Below are positions 44,539 through 53,498 of a stretch of DNA of 64,000 bases, piece after piece (position 1 is the stretch's first letter; the number at the start of each line of letters is the position of its first letter). The stretch lies in NCBI RefSeq assembly GCF_025673445.1, contig NZ_JAOVQN010000009.1:62001-126000 (forward strand). Direction: 5' to 3'. The DNA comes from Ruegeria_B marisflavi (lineage in GTDB: Bacteria; Pseudomonadota; Alphaproteobacteria; Rhodobacterales; Rhodobacteraceae). Made by a program: the position numbers and the translations under genes. Below the pieces are notes generated by a model. The model searched no databases and was not told the DNA's origin. It worked only from the letters and a program-made list of their open reading frames with translations.

Positions 44539-44605
44539 CCCCTGCCAGAGGCAGGGGTACAAAGCCTTGACTAAGGCTTTGTCCACAAGGTTTTCCAAAA
44601 CCTTG
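44539..44605 (+). repeat. Three consecutive perfect hairpins between gcvT and gcvH
   Basis: Within 67 bases there are three stem-loops in a row: CCCCTGCC/GGCAGGGG (44539-44557), ACAAAGCCTT/AAGGCTTTGT (44559-44582) and CAAGGTTTT/AAAACCTTG (44586-44605). None is followed by a T-tract. They may tune the relative levels of GcvT and GcvHP by processing or partial termination. Confidence 0.75.
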
Positions 44606-44652
44606 CCCGCGCCCGCCGCAGCCGAAATACACCATCCGAAGGATCGACAAAC

Positions 44653-45018
44653 ATGACCATCTACTACTCCGAAGACCACGAATGGCTCAGCGTCGAGGGC
44701 GAGATCGCCACGCTGGGCATCACCAAACACGCTGCCGACCAGCTGGGCGAGGTGGTTTTCATCGAACAGAAAGAGGCCGGTGACGAATTTGCCCAGGGCG
44801 ACGAGATCGGCGTGATCGAGTCGGTCAAGGCCGCCTCCGAGATCTATGCTCCCGTCGATGGCGAAGTGGTCGAGGTGAACGAGGAACTGGCCGACAATCC
44901 CGGCGCCCTGAACGAAAGCCCCGAGGGCGACGCCTGGATCTACAAGATCAAGCTCAGCGATGCGTCGCAGCTTGACGGGCTGATGGATCTCGCCGCCTAT
45001 AAAGACATGATCGGCTAA
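44653..45018 (+). CDS. gcvH: Glycine cleavage system H protein
   Basis: GcvH is the lipoyl carrier that shuttles the aminomethyl group between GcvP and GcvT. The 121-residue protein contains the lipoylation lysine Lys59 in GVIESVKAASEIYAP, and the typical start YYSEDHEWLSVEG. The length is standard. It is 114 bases after gcvT (occupied by three hairpins) and 56 bases before gcvP. Confidence 0.97.
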   Translation: MTIYYSEDHEWLSVEGEIATLGITKHAADQLGEVVFIEQKEAGDEFAQGDEIGVIESVKAASEIYAPVDGEVVEVNEELADNPGALNESPEGDAWIYKIKLSDASQLDGLMDLAAYKDMIG

Positions 45019-45074
45019 GCCGCCGGCCGCCGGCCTTGCCGGCGGCTCCCACCGCCTGACGAGGACCCAGAGCC

Positions 45075-47933
45075 ATGGCCTTCAAACTCACCGACTACGA
45101 AGCCTACGATTTCGCCAACCGCCGCCACATCGGGCCCAGCCCGCGCGAGATGGCCGATATGTTGCAGGTGATCGGCTTCAAGACGCTCGACCAGCTGATC
45201 GACGCCACCGTGCCGCCGTCGATCCGGCAGAAAGAGGCGCTGGACTGGGGTCCGGCCATGACCGAGCGCGACGCGCTCTATCACATGAAACAGGTGGCCT
45301 CGAAGAACAAGGTTCTGACCTCGCTGATCGGCCAGGGCTATTACGGCACCACCACCCCGGCGCCGATCCTGCGCAACATCCTGGAAAACCCGGCCTGGTA
45401 TACCGCCTATACCCCCTATCAGCCGGAAATTAGCCAGGGCCGGCTTGAAGCGCTGTTGAACTTCCAGACCATGGTCAGCGACCTGACCGGGCTCGACGTG
45501 GCCAATGCTTCGCTTCTGGACGAGGCCACCGCCGCCGCCGAAGCGATGACCATGGCACAGCGCGGCGGTCGGTCCAAGGCCAACAATGCCGCCTTCTTCG
45601 TCGACAAGAATTGCCACCCGCAGACCATCGCAGTGATCAAGACCCGCGCCGAACCTCTGGGCATCGACGTCAAGGTCGCCGACCCTGACGAGCTGGAGGC
45701 CGGCGCCGTATTCGGTGCGATCTTCCAGTATCCGGGCACCTATGGACATGTGCGCGACTTCACCAAGGAAATCGCGGCGCTGCACGAACATAACGCCATC
45801 GCCATCGTGGCCGCCGACATCCTGTCGCTGGCCCTGCTGAAAAGCCCGGGCGAAATGGGCGCCGATATCGCCATCGGCTCGACCCAGCGGTTCGGCGTTC
45901 CGATGGGGTTCGGCGGACCGCACGCCGCCTATATGGCGACGACCGACAAGCTCAAGCGTGCGATGCCGGGCCGGATCATCGGCGTCAGCATCGACGCACG
46001 TGGCAACAAGGCGTACCGCCTGGCGCTTCAGACCCGTGAACAGCACATCCGCCGGGAAAAGGCCAACTCGAACGTCTGCACGGCACAGGCCCTGCTGGCC
46101 GTCATCGCCTCGATGTATGCCGTCTATCACGGCCCTGACGGAATCAAGGCCATCGCGCAATCGGTGCACCGCAAGACCTCGCGCCTGGTGGACGGTCTGG
46201 TCGAGGCCGGGTTCAAAGTGGAACCGGAAGTGTTCTTTGACACCATCACCGTCGAGGTCGGCCCGCTCCAGAAAACCGTGATGGAGGCCGCCGTCGCCCG
46301 GGGCGTCAACCTGCGCAAGGTCGGCGAAGACCGGATCGGTATCTCGCTCGATGAGCAGACCCGCGCCGAGACTATCGAGGCGGTCTGGGGTGCCTTTGGT
46401 ATCGACAAAAAGGACGACAGCGTCGCCAATCGCAGCTATCACTTGCCGGATTATGCGCTGCGGGAAAGCCCCTATCTGACCCACCCGATCTTTCACAAGA
46501 ACCGGGCCGAGGCCGAGATGACCCGCTATATGCGCCGTCTGGCCGACCGCGACCTGGCGCTCGACCGCGCCATGATCCCGCTGGGATCCTGCACGATGAA
46601 GCTCAATGCCACGATCGAGATGATCCCGGTCACCTGGCCCGAGTTCGGCAACCTGCACCCCTTCGTCCCGGACGATCAGGCGCAAGGCTATCACGAGATG
46701 ATCGCAGATCTGAACGACAAGCTGTGCCAGATCACTGGCTATGACGCGATCAGCCAACAGCCCAACTCGGGTGCGCAGGGCGAATATGCGGGCCTGCTGA
46801 CCATCCGCAACTATCACGTCGCCAACGGCCAGGGACACCGCAACGTCTGCTTGATCCCGACCTCGGCGCATGGCACCAACCCGGCCTCGGCCCAGATGGT
46901 CGGCTGGAAGGTCGTGCCGATCAAATCCGACGACAAGGGCAACATCGACGTCGCCGATTTCCGCGCCCGCGCCATCGAGCATTCGGATAATCTCGCGGCT
47001 TGCATGATCACCTACCCCTCGACCCACGGTGTTTTCGAAACCACCGTGCAAGAGGTCTGCGACATCACCCATGAACATGGCGGCCAGGTCTATATCGACG
47101 GGGCCAACATGAACGCCATGGTCGGCCTGTCGCGTCCGGGTGACATTGGCGGCGACGTCAGCCACCTGAACCTGCACAAGACCTTCTGCATCCCGCATGG
47201 CGGCGGCGGTCCCGGCATGGGTCCGATCGGGGTCAAGGCGCATCTGGCCGAGCATCTGCCCGGCCACCCGGAATACGGTACAGCTGTTGGTCCGGTCTCG
47301 GCCGCGCCCTTCGGGTCGCCCTCGATCCTGCCGGTCAGCTGGGCCTATGTGCTGCTGATGGGGGGCGCCGGTCTGACCCAGGCCACCAAGGTCGCGATCC
47401 TGAACGCCAACTATATCGCGGCCCGGCTCAAGGACGCCTATCCGATCCTCTACACCTCGGAAACCGGTCGGGTGGCGCATGAATGCATCCTCGACACCCG
47501 CCCGCTGAACGACGAGGGCGGCGTGACGGTGGATGACGTAGCCAAGCGCCTGATCGACAGCGGCTTTCACGCGCCGACGATGAGCTGGCCGGTGGCGGGC
47601 ACCCTGATGGTGGAACCGACCGAATCCGAGCCCAAGGAAGAGCTCGACCGGTTCTGCGAGGCGATGCTGTCGATCCGGGGCGAGGCGCAGGATATCATCG
47701 ATGGCACGATCGACCCCCAGAACAACCCGCTGAAACACGCCCCTCACACGGTGCGCGATCTGGTGGGGGACTGGGACCGGCCCTATAGCCGCGAACAGGC
47801 GTGTTTCCCTCCGGGCAATTTGGGCGTCGACAAGTACTGGCCCGCAGTCAACCGGGTGGACAACGCCTATGGCGACCGTCACCTGATCTGCACCTGCCCG
47901 CCGATGAGCGCCTATGAGGAAGCCGCCGAATAA
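45075..47933 (+). CDS. gcvP: Glycine dehydrogenase (decarboxylating), P protein
   Basis: GcvP is the PLP enzyme that decarboxylates glycine and loads the aminomethyl group on GcvH. The 952-residue single-chain form has two homologous halves. RHIGPSPREMADML is at the start, GYYGTTTPAPILRN follows, and the PLP-lysine motif VSHLNLHKTFCIPHGGGGPGMGP is in the second half. Also visible are LGSCTMKLNA and QPNSGAQGEYAGL. It completes the T-H-P set; the shared L protein (lipoamide dehydrogenase) is not in the window. Confidence 0.98.
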   Translation: MAFKLTDYEAYDFANRRHIGPSPREMADMLQVIGFKTLDQLIDATVPPSIRQKEALDWGPAMTERDALYHMKQVASKNKVLTSLIGQGYYGTTTPAPILRNILENPAWYTAYTPYQPEISQGRLEALLNFQTMVSDLTGLDVANASLLDEATAAAEAMTMAQRGGRSKANNAAFFVDKNCHPQTIAVIKTRAEPLGIDVKVADPDELEAGAVFGAIFQYPGTYGHVRDFTKEIAALHEHNAIAIVAADILSLALLKSPGEMGADIAIGSTQRFGVPMGFGGPHAAYMATTDKLKRAMPGRIIGVSIDARGNKAYRLALQTREQHIRREKANSNVCTAQALLAVIASMYAVYHGPDGIKAIAQSVHRKTSRLVDGLVEAGFKVEPEVFFDTITVEVGPLQKTVMEAAVARGVNLRKVGEDRIGISLDEQTRAETIEAVWGAFGIDKKDDSVANRSYHLPDYALRESPYLTHPIFHKNRAEAEMTRYMRRLADRDLALDRAMIPLGSCTMKLNATIEMIPVTWPEFGNLHPFVPDDQAQGYHEMIADLNDKLCQITGYDAISQQPNSGAQGEYAGLLTIRNYHVANGQGHRNVCLIPTSAHGTNPASAQMVGWKVVPIKSDDKGNIDVADFRARAIEHSDNLAACMITYPSTHGVFETTVQEVCDITHEHGGQVYIDGANMNAMVGLSRPGDIGGDVSHLNLHKTFCIPHGGGGPGMGPIGVKAHLAEHLPGHPEYGTAVGPVSAAPFGSPSILPVSWAYVLLMGGAGLTQATKVAILNANYIAARLKDAYPILYTSETGRVAHECILDTRPLNDEGGVTVDDVAKRLIDSGFHAPTMSWPVAGTLMVEPTESEPKEELDRFCEAMLSIRGEAQDIIDGTIDPQNNPLKHAPHTVRDLVGDWDRPYSREQACFPPGNLGVDKYWPAVNRVDNAYGDRHLICTCPPMSAYEEAAE

Positions 47934-47951
47934 GGCGAGACAGCCAAAGTC

Positions 47952-47980
47952 GGCCGCGCCCGTCCCAGACAGGCGCGGCC
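47952..47980 (+). terminator. GC-rich hairpin after gcvP
   Basis: GGCCGCGCC pairs perfectly with GGCGCGGCC across an 11-base loop, starting 18 bases after the gcvP stop. There is no T-tract, so termination would be weak or factor-assisted. Confidence 0.5.
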
Positions 47981-48001
47981 AGACGCAAGAGGGAGGGCTA
48001 T

Positions 48002-48964
48002 GTGACCTGTTGCGCATCCACCGGGGCCACTGGCCTGCCCGAGCCGCCCAGGCATATCGACATCATCCTGCCCGAGGGCGCCGCGCCCTCTTCGGCCAGA
48101 ATGCTGGCCGATCTTTTCCGGGCCGCCAACGAGATCCTCCCGGGCAAGCCCTATCGCATCTCGGTGCACCGGCTCTCCGCCCAACCGGGCGGCGACCCGC
48201 GCAAGTGGCAGCGCCGTACGGTGATCTTCCTGGGCGACATCCACAAGAGATGGCCCGTCGCCGACAAGGACTCCGCCCGGATCCACCGTATCCTGTCGCT
48301 GGCCCCGCGCACCGTACTGATCGGCGGCGCGGTGTTCCTGTTGGGTGATACCGGGCTGGCGCAGGGCCGGGCCATTGCGGTTCACCCCAACTTCTCTGCC
48401 TCTGCCCGGGAAGAGGGGCTGGATTGCGGCGATGGGTCCGATCTGACAACCCGGAACGGCTGCATTTCCACCGCCATCAGCGCCTTTGCCGCCTTGCCGG
48501 TCATACTGGAACTGATCGCGCAGGATCACGGTGCCTTTGCCGCCCATGCGCTTGGCACCTATCTTGGCCTGAAACAGACCCAGCCCAACCGGCACAGTCG
48601 CCTGTCGCTTGGGTTTTTGCACAAGGCGCGCGGCGACCGGCTGATCGACAACTGCCTGTCGCTGATGCAGGCCCATATCGAAAAGCCGCTGAAGATCGGT
48701 GAATTGGCTCGGCATCAGGGGGTGTCCACCCGCAAGCTGCAACGCCGGTTTCTCGATCTGATCGGCGATGGGCCGCTGACCATCTACCGGGCGCTCAGGA
48801 TCGAACGGGCACAGCAATTGCTGGTCCAGACCAGCCTGCCCCTGTCCGAGATCATTCTGGCCACCGGGTTTGGCACCCATTCGAACCTCGCCCGCTGGGT
48901 GCGCAAGGAATATGGTGTCAGCCCGCAGACCCTCAGACAGCAGGCATTTCGCGGCGCCACCTGA
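48002..48964 (+). CDS. GlxA-type AraC family regulator
   Basis: The 320-residue protein joins an N-terminal DJ-1/PfpI-like domain (HIDIILPEGAAPSSARMLADLFRAAN, later TRNGCISTAISAFAALPVILELIAQD) to a C-terminal AraC domain with two HTHs (IGELARHQGVSTRKLQRRF and LSEIILATGFGTHSNLARWVRKEYGVSPQTLR). Related proteins regulate carnitine, glycine betaine, arginine or choline catabolism. A GTG start at 48002 is chosen because GAGGGAGG lies five bases upstream. It follows gcvP by 68 bases. A link to methylated-amine or glycine metabolism is plausible, not shown. Confidence 0.88.
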   Translation: MTCCASTGATGLPEPPRHIDIILPEGAAPSSARMLADLFRAANEILPGKPYRISVHRLSAQPGGDPRKWQRRTVIFLGDIHKRWPVADKDSARIHRILSLAPRTVLIGGAVFLLGDTGLAQGRAIAVHPNFSASAREEGLDCGDGSDLTTRNGCISTAISAFAALPVILELIAQDHGAFAAHALGTYLGLKQTQPNRHSRLSLGFLHKARGDRLIDNCLSLMQAHIEKPLKIGELARHQGVSTRKLQRRFLDLIGDGPLTIYRALRIERAQQLLVQTSLPLSEIILATGFGTHSNLARWVRKEYGVSPQTLRQQAFRGAT

Positions 48965-49007
48965 TCCCCGTTGACAGCCATGGCGCCGATCAGCACAAGT
49001 TTCGGCC

Positions 49008-49859
49008 ATGACCGAGACACTGGACCTGACCGCCTGGATCGGGCGGAGCGAGACCCGCAGCGAACGCATCGCCCCCTTTCCCGCCAATGCCCTGGCGGCG
49101 ACCCTGAATCGTGACGATCCCGTGTATGTCGACGGATCGCATCTGCCGCCGCTCTGGCACTGGCTGCATTTCCTGCCCATCTACAAACTTTCCGACGCCG
49201 GATATGACGGGCACGCCGCCCTTGGCGGCTTCCTGCCGCCGGTGCCTCTGCCGCGCCGTATGTGGGCCGGCAGCCGGTTGCGGTTCATCGAACCGCTGCG
49301 GATCGGGCACGCGTTGCGCAAAGTCTCCACGGTCCGCTCGGTCGCGCCGAAAGAGGGGCGCACGGGCCAGCTTGTCTTTGTCACCGTCGGGCATCAGGTG
49401 TTCGACAATGAAACTCTCTGCGTCGAAGAAGAGCACGACATCGTGTACCGCGAGGCGCCGCGCCCCTCTGTCCCGGTGCCGCCGCCGCCTGCCGCTCCCG
49501 ACAGCTGGGATTTCGCCCGCGATATCCACCCCGATCCGGTGATGCTGTTCCGCTATTCGGCACTCACCTTCAACGGCCACCGCATCCACTATGACCAACC
49601 GTTCTGTGTCACGACCGAAGGCTATGAGGGGCTGGTCGTGCATGGCCCGCTCCTGGCCACGCTGCTGCTGGACCTGCTGCGCCGCGAGAAACCGGAGGCC
49701 ATCGTGGAGAGCTTCGAGTTCCGTGCCATGTCGACCGTGTTCGATACCACCGATTTCTCGGTGCATGGCGCGGCTGAGGCGGATGGCAAGACCTTTCGCC
49801 TCTGGGCCCGGCGGCACGATGGCGCTTTGGCCATGCAGGCACGTGCCACAATCGCATGA
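49008..49859 (+). CDS. Hot-dog dehydratase, HTD2 / mesaconyl-C4-CoA hydratase-like
   Basis: The 283-residue protein has a double hot-dog architecture. An N-terminal FAS1-type half (PFPANALAATLNRDD, LPPLWHWLHFLP) is followed by a C-terminal half with the catalytic-type motif FNGHRIHYDQPF and YEGLVVHGPLLATLLLDLL. Close relatives hydrate mesaconyl-C4-CoA or itaconyl-type CoA esters, or dehydrate 3-hydroxyacyl thioesters. A lone gene here with no CoA transferase or lyase next to it, so the substrate is open. It follows the GlxA regulator by 43 bases on the same strand, possibly one unit. Confidence 0.82.
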   Translation: MTETLDLTAWIGRSETRSERIAPFPANALAATLNRDDPVYVDGSHLPPLWHWLHFLPIYKLSDAGYDGHAALGGFLPPVPLPRRMWAGSRLRFIEPLRIGHALRKVSTVRSVAPKEGRTGQLVFVTVGHQVFDNETLCVEEEHDIVYREAPRPSVPVPPPPAAPDSWDFARDIHPDPVMLFRYSALTFNGHRIHYDQPFCVTTEGYEGLVVHGPLLATLLLDLLRREKPEAIVESFEFRAMSTVFDTTDFSVHGAAEADGKTFRLWARRHDGALAMQARATIA

Positions 49860-49921
49860 TCTCGCAGCGAAAGCGGCTCAATGTACCGGTTCGTCAGGGT
49901 CTTCCGGCACGGCCTAGAGTA

Positions 49922-50380
49922 TCAGTCCTTGGTGGGCAAGTTAACCTCGCCTTCCCAGTCGGAAATTCGGTGCGGGAGTGCCATGAATTGCGACGCCACG
50001 CGTGTCCTGGTGGTTCCGCTTCCAGTCATCCCTGAGTATTTGCCGGTGGCGGAAACGATCTGCCACTTGTTGAAACCAAAACTGACAACTTCCCATCTCA
50101 TGGTGAACGTGTCCTCGTGCGCTCCGTACACACAGACGCCACCACCGGTGATACCTCCGGGACCACCGAACCCCGAACCGACGCAACGAACAAACCCAGC
50201 GTCGATTGATCCTTCGTGAATCGTGTAAGTTCCGTAGTTGTCCTCTTTCCAGAAAACGTTCTCTCCCGCCGGAATTTGCTCTTGTTTGACGACATAGAAA
50301 TTTGTTGCTGACACTTTCTCTGACGCAATCAGGTACTGAGGCACCAAGACAGCTGCGGCGCATAAAACGATACGGAACAT
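49922..50380 (-). CDS. Orphan secreted protein, beta-barrel-like
   Basis: The 152-residue product has a signal peptide (MFRIVLCAAAVLVPQYLIAS). The mature part is rich in Gly, Thr and aromatic residues, with a stretch GSGFGGPGGITGGG and WQIVSATGKYSGMTGSGTTR. The latter resembles the repeating G-K/R-Y-x-G-x-x-G motif of allene-oxide-cyclase-like or dirigent-type barrels (weak resemblance). The base composition is clearly less GC-rich than the neighbours, which hints at transfer. It stands alone on the minus strand. I cannot assign a function. Confidence 0.6.
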   Translation of the reverse strand: MFRIVLCAAAVLVPQYLIASEKVSATNFYVVKQEQIPAGENVFWKEDNYGTYTIHEGSIDAGFVRCVGSGFGGPGGITGGGVCVYGAHEDTFTMRWEVVSFGFNKWQIVSATGKYSGMTGSGTTRTRVASQFMALPHRISDWEGEVNLPTKD

Positions 50381-50625
50381 TCTTCATCCTCGTCGGGAGG
50401 CCAAAACCAGCTTTGCAAGCTTACCTGACCCCGGTTACCAGCGATACTCCAAATGCGATCGGGAGATCCAATGCCGTGCACACAGCGGTCATACCGTCGG
50501 AACCTTTTCGCTGCCTTCTCGTCAAAGGCAGCTTTGTCAGGCACCGCATACAATAGTCCGGTTCGCGCGAATGCCAGGTCAACATGTGTAGCCAGTGTGT
50601 TTGACCTCAATTGCCGGATGCCGCC

Positions 50626-51522
50626 CTATTCTGACAACAGGTCTCGGTAAAGTCCGGTGATCCAGGCCGTGAACTGGCGCACCTCGTCACGCTGGGCCGC
50701 CTCGTCACGGGTCACCAGGTAGTGCGCCCTGCGTTTAGGCAGTTTGCACTCGACCGGCGCGATCAATTGGCCCCGCTCCAGATAGGGGCGGGCAAAGCTC
50801 TCCAGCACCATGGTCACGCCGGTGCCCGCGCTCACAATCTGAAGCGCGCTCAGCGAACTGTCGGCAAACATCCAGTCGGCGGTTGGGCCCAGGTCCAGAC
50901 CGTGCAATTCCGACAGCTTTCGCCAGTCGGTTTCCGAACCGATGATCTGCACCACCTGTGACCGGGCCAGCGCCGCGATATCCGGCGCCCCGCCCAGGGC
51001 CGCAGCAAAGGCGGGATGGCAGACCGGCACCGCAGATTCGTGACCCAGATGCTGAACCAGCGGTTCATCCCAGCTCCCCAGACCCCAGCGAATATCCAGA
51101 TCCAGATTGTACAAATCGAACCGATCGGCCCAGATCGAGGTTACATAACGGACAATTACGTCCGGATGTGCAGTCTGGAACGCGGCCAGATGCGGCGCGA
51201 TGACCAGCGTCGCGCTTGAAATCGCGGCCCGCACCCGGACCTCGCGCTTGCGCTGCTTGCCGAACAATCCGTCGGTCGCGACGGCCATCTCGTCAAAGCT
51301 CTTGCGGATTGTCTGGGCATAGGCCAGCCCGATATCTGTTAGCTTGACCCCGCGTGGCAGGCGTTGGAACAGTTGTGTTTTAAGGTGTTGCTCTAAAAGG
51401 CGAATTTGCTGACTGACAGCAGCGGGCGTTAGATTCAGCTCCGCCGCGGCAGAGGAAAAACTGCTATGCCGCGCGGCGGCTTCAAAGGACTTGAGCCAGG
51501 TCACATGGGGCAGGGCGGGCAT
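50626..51522 (-). CDS. LysR family regulator, GcvA-like subgroup
   Basis: The 298-residue protein has an N-terminal HTH, ARHSSFSSAAAELNLTPAAVSQQIRLLEQHLKTQLFQR, of the GcvA/AmpR-like kind, and a substrate-binding domain with LDIRWGLGSWDEP. The ATG at 51522 is taken instead of a TTG two codons earlier. It is divergent from the GMC oxidoreductase gene, 103 bases apart, so it most likely controls that gene. The ligand is unknown. Confidence 0.88.
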   Translation of the reverse strand: MPALPHVTWLKSFEAAARHSSFSSAAAELNLTPAAVSQQIRLLEQHLKTQLFQRLPRGVKLTDIGLAYAQTIRKSFDEMAVATDGLFGKQRKREVRVRAAISSATLVIAPHLAAFQTAHPDVIVRYVTSIWADRFDLYNLDLDIRWGLGSWDEPLVQHLGHESAVPVCHPAFAAALGGAPDIAALARSQVVQIIGSETDWRKLSELHGLDLGPTADWMFADSSLSALQIVSAGTGVTMVLESFARPYLERGQLIAPVECKLPKRRAHYLVTRDEAAQRDEVRQFTAWITGLYRDLLSE

Positions 51523-51625
51523 GGGCAAGCTTCAACTCAGATTTGGTCTCAGACGTAAAACACATCGTTTGATTTGTCTATTTCCTCCTTGGAAATTGCC
51601 TTGAAAAATCGCGGAAAAACCGACC

Positions 51626-53278
51626 ATGACCAAGGCGCCGGAATTCGATTTCATCATTGTCGGCGCCGGTTCGGCAGGCTGTGTCCTCGCCGACCGACTG
51701 ACCGAATGCGGGCGATTCACCGTGCAGGTGATCGAAGCCGGCGGCAGTGATCAGAAGTTTTTCATAAAAATGCCAATGGGTTACGGATTGACCTTTTCCG
51801 ATGCCCGGGTGAACTGGAAATACCAGGTCGAGCCGGATCCGGGCCTTGGGAACCGCATTGGGTACTGGCCGCGCGGCAAGGTCATTGGCGGGTCTTCGTC
51901 GATCAACGCGATGGCATACATGCGTGGCCTGCCGCATGACTTTGACGATTGGGCCAAAGCCGGCGCAACGGGTTGGGACTGGAAAACCGTTCAGGAAACC
52001 TATGATGCGCTGGAAACCGTTGTCGAAGCGGATGGAACCTCGCGCGGCTCCGGCCCGGTTGTAGTAAGCGATCTGAAGAACGCGATGTCCCCCTTCAGCC
52101 GCCACTTCCTGGACGCCGCCCGCGACCTGAACTGGCCTGTCCTTGGGGACCTCAACGGCAGCGCACCGGCGGGTCAGAACCAGCATCCGAACGAAGGGAT
52201 GGGCTACATGCGCGCCACGGTCCGGAATGGGCGCCGATGGTCCGCCGCCGACGCATTCCTGCGGCCGGCAACCAAGCGGCACAACCTCTCTGTGGTCAGC
52301 GGTGCGCGCGTCGAACGTATTCTGACACAAGGGAAATTGGCGACCGGGGTCCGATATCACGTGAACGGCGAGATGCGGGAAACCAGCGCCCGGCGCGAGG
52401 TGATCCTGAGCGCAGGGGCAATCGACTCGCCCAAGCTGCTGATGTTGTCGGGGATCGGTCCCGCCGCTGATCTCAGGACCCACGGTATCGCTGTGACCCT
52501 GGACCAGCCGCAGGTCGGACGGGGGTTACAGGATCACCTGGCTGTTTCCCACTACTACTGGGCTAACGAGGCGACACTGAACAGCATCCTCGGGCGACGA
52601 ACAGGGCAGCTACGCGCCGGGGTGCAATATCTGCTGACACGCGGCGGGCCATTGTCTGTTCCCGTGAACCAGGTGAGCGGGTATCTTCGGACCAGCGGCG
52701 CATCTTTCCCGGATGTTCAGGTGTATTGCAACCCGGCGACCTATGCGACCCTGCCGGACGGGGCGCCACGCGTCGACCGCGACAACGGGTTTCTTTTGTG
52801 CGTTCAACCCTGTCGGCCCACCAGCCGGGGCTGGATCAAACTGAGGTCAGCCGATCCAACAGATGCACCGCGCATCCAACCCAATTCACTTTCCACGTTG
52901 GAAGACCAGCAAACTGCCGTTGCCGCCAGCCATTTGCTTCAACGACTGGCGCAGTCGCCGACAATGCGGCAAGTGACCCGCGCCCGGCGCGACCCCGACA
53001 TTCTGGGGATGGATGACGATGTCTTGCTGGAGAACTTCCGCCAACGTGCCGGAACGGTTTTCCATGCCAGTTGCACATGCCGCATGGGTGTCGGGCCGGA
53101 CGTGTCGGTAACGGACAATCGGCTGCGGGTGCATGGGATCGGGCGGCTTCGTGTCATCGACGCCTCGGCGTTTCCCAATGTTACGTCGGGCAACACCAAT
53201 GCGCCCACGATGATGCTGGCGGCCCGGGCGGCCCGGATGGTGATCGAAGACAATGCGGGCTGCCCGGCAGCCGCATAA
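51626..53278 (+). CDS. GMC family FAD oxidoreductase (choline/alcohol dehydrogenase-like)
   Basis: The 550-residue protein has the N-terminal FAD motif IIVGAGSAGCVLADRL and the GMC signature segments GYWPRGKVIGGSSSINAMAYMRG and SAGAIDSPKLLMLSGIGPA. The C-terminal GTVFHASCTCRMG and NVTSGNTNAPTMMLAARAA give the active-site His/Asn region. Relatives oxidise choline, glucose-methanol type alcohols or polyethylene glycol. The second motif reads FHASCTCRMG rather than the usual HxxGTCRMG, keeping the cysteine and arginine. BetB and other choline genes are absent, so the substrate is open. Confidence 0.88.
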   Translation: MTKAPEFDFIIVGAGSAGCVLADRLTECGRFTVQVIEAGGSDQKFFIKMPMGYGLTFSDARVNWKYQVEPDPGLGNRIGYWPRGKVIGGSSSINAMAYMRGLPHDFDDWAKAGATGWDWKTVQETYDALETVVEADGTSRGSGPVVVSDLKNAMSPFSRHFLDAARDLNWPVLGDLNGSAPAGQNQHPNEGMGYMRATVRNGRRWSAADAFLRPATKRHNLSVVSGARVERILTQGKLATGVRYHVNGEMRETSARREVILSAGAIDSPKLLMLSGIGPAADLRTHGIAVTLDQPQVGRGLQDHLAVSHYYWANEATLNSILGRRTGQLRAGVQYLLTRGGPLSVPVNQVSGYLRTSGASFPDVQVYCNPATYATLPDGAPRVDRDNGFLLCVQPCRPTSRGWIKLRSADPTDAPRIQPNSLSTLEDQQTAVAASHLLQRLAQSPTMRQVTRARRDPDILGMDDDVLLENFRQRAGTVFHASCTCRMGVGPDVSVTDNRLRVHGIGRLRVIDASAFPNVTSGNTNAPTMMLAARAARMVIEDNAGCPAAA

Positions 53279-53340
53279 ACCCGCTTTGGATAGGTTGGGC
53301 CTTGGGTGATGACGGGGCCGAGAGACCTATGAAACTTGCC

Positions 53341-53377
53341 ATAGGGTAAAATTATCGAAAGTATCAGAAAATAGAAC
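53341..53377 (+). promoter_or_regulatory. Weak OxyR-like site upstream of katG
   Basis: ATAG-N7-TTAT-N7-ATCA-N7-GAAC gives good matches to the first two elements of the OxyR pattern (ATAG-N7-CTAT repeated) and poor matches to the last two. It lies 122-158 bases before the katG start in an AT-rich region. Confidence 0.25.
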
Positions 53378-53416
53378 TTAATCCGATCAATCCAACTTGA
53401 TAGCCTGATCCCGTCA

Positions 53417-53462
53417 AACAGGTGGGAACGGTCCTGTCACAAGGATGTCGTTCCCACTTGTT
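53417..53462 (+). promoter_or_regulatory. Inverted repeat in the katG 5' region
   Basis: AACAGGTGGGAACG (53417-53430) and CGTTCCCACTTGTT (53449-53462) are complementary at 13 of 14 positions around an 18-base loop, 36 bases before the katG ATG. It could be a regulator site or a leader hairpin. Confidence 0.5.
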
Positions 53463-53498
53463 CGAGTAGGATTTGCTCAACCCAGATTGGAGACAGAC

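Noticed and set aside
45015..48017. Open frame of 1000 codons on the minus strand opposite gcvP
   Set aside because: Mirror of gcvP caused by GC bias; no motifs, and gcvP is certain.
50329..50610. Small minus-strand open frame (93 codons) upstream of the secreted orphan
   Set aside because: It overlaps the start of the orphan gene in another frame, lacks a ribosome site and shows no domain; it may be debris but cannot be supported as a gene.
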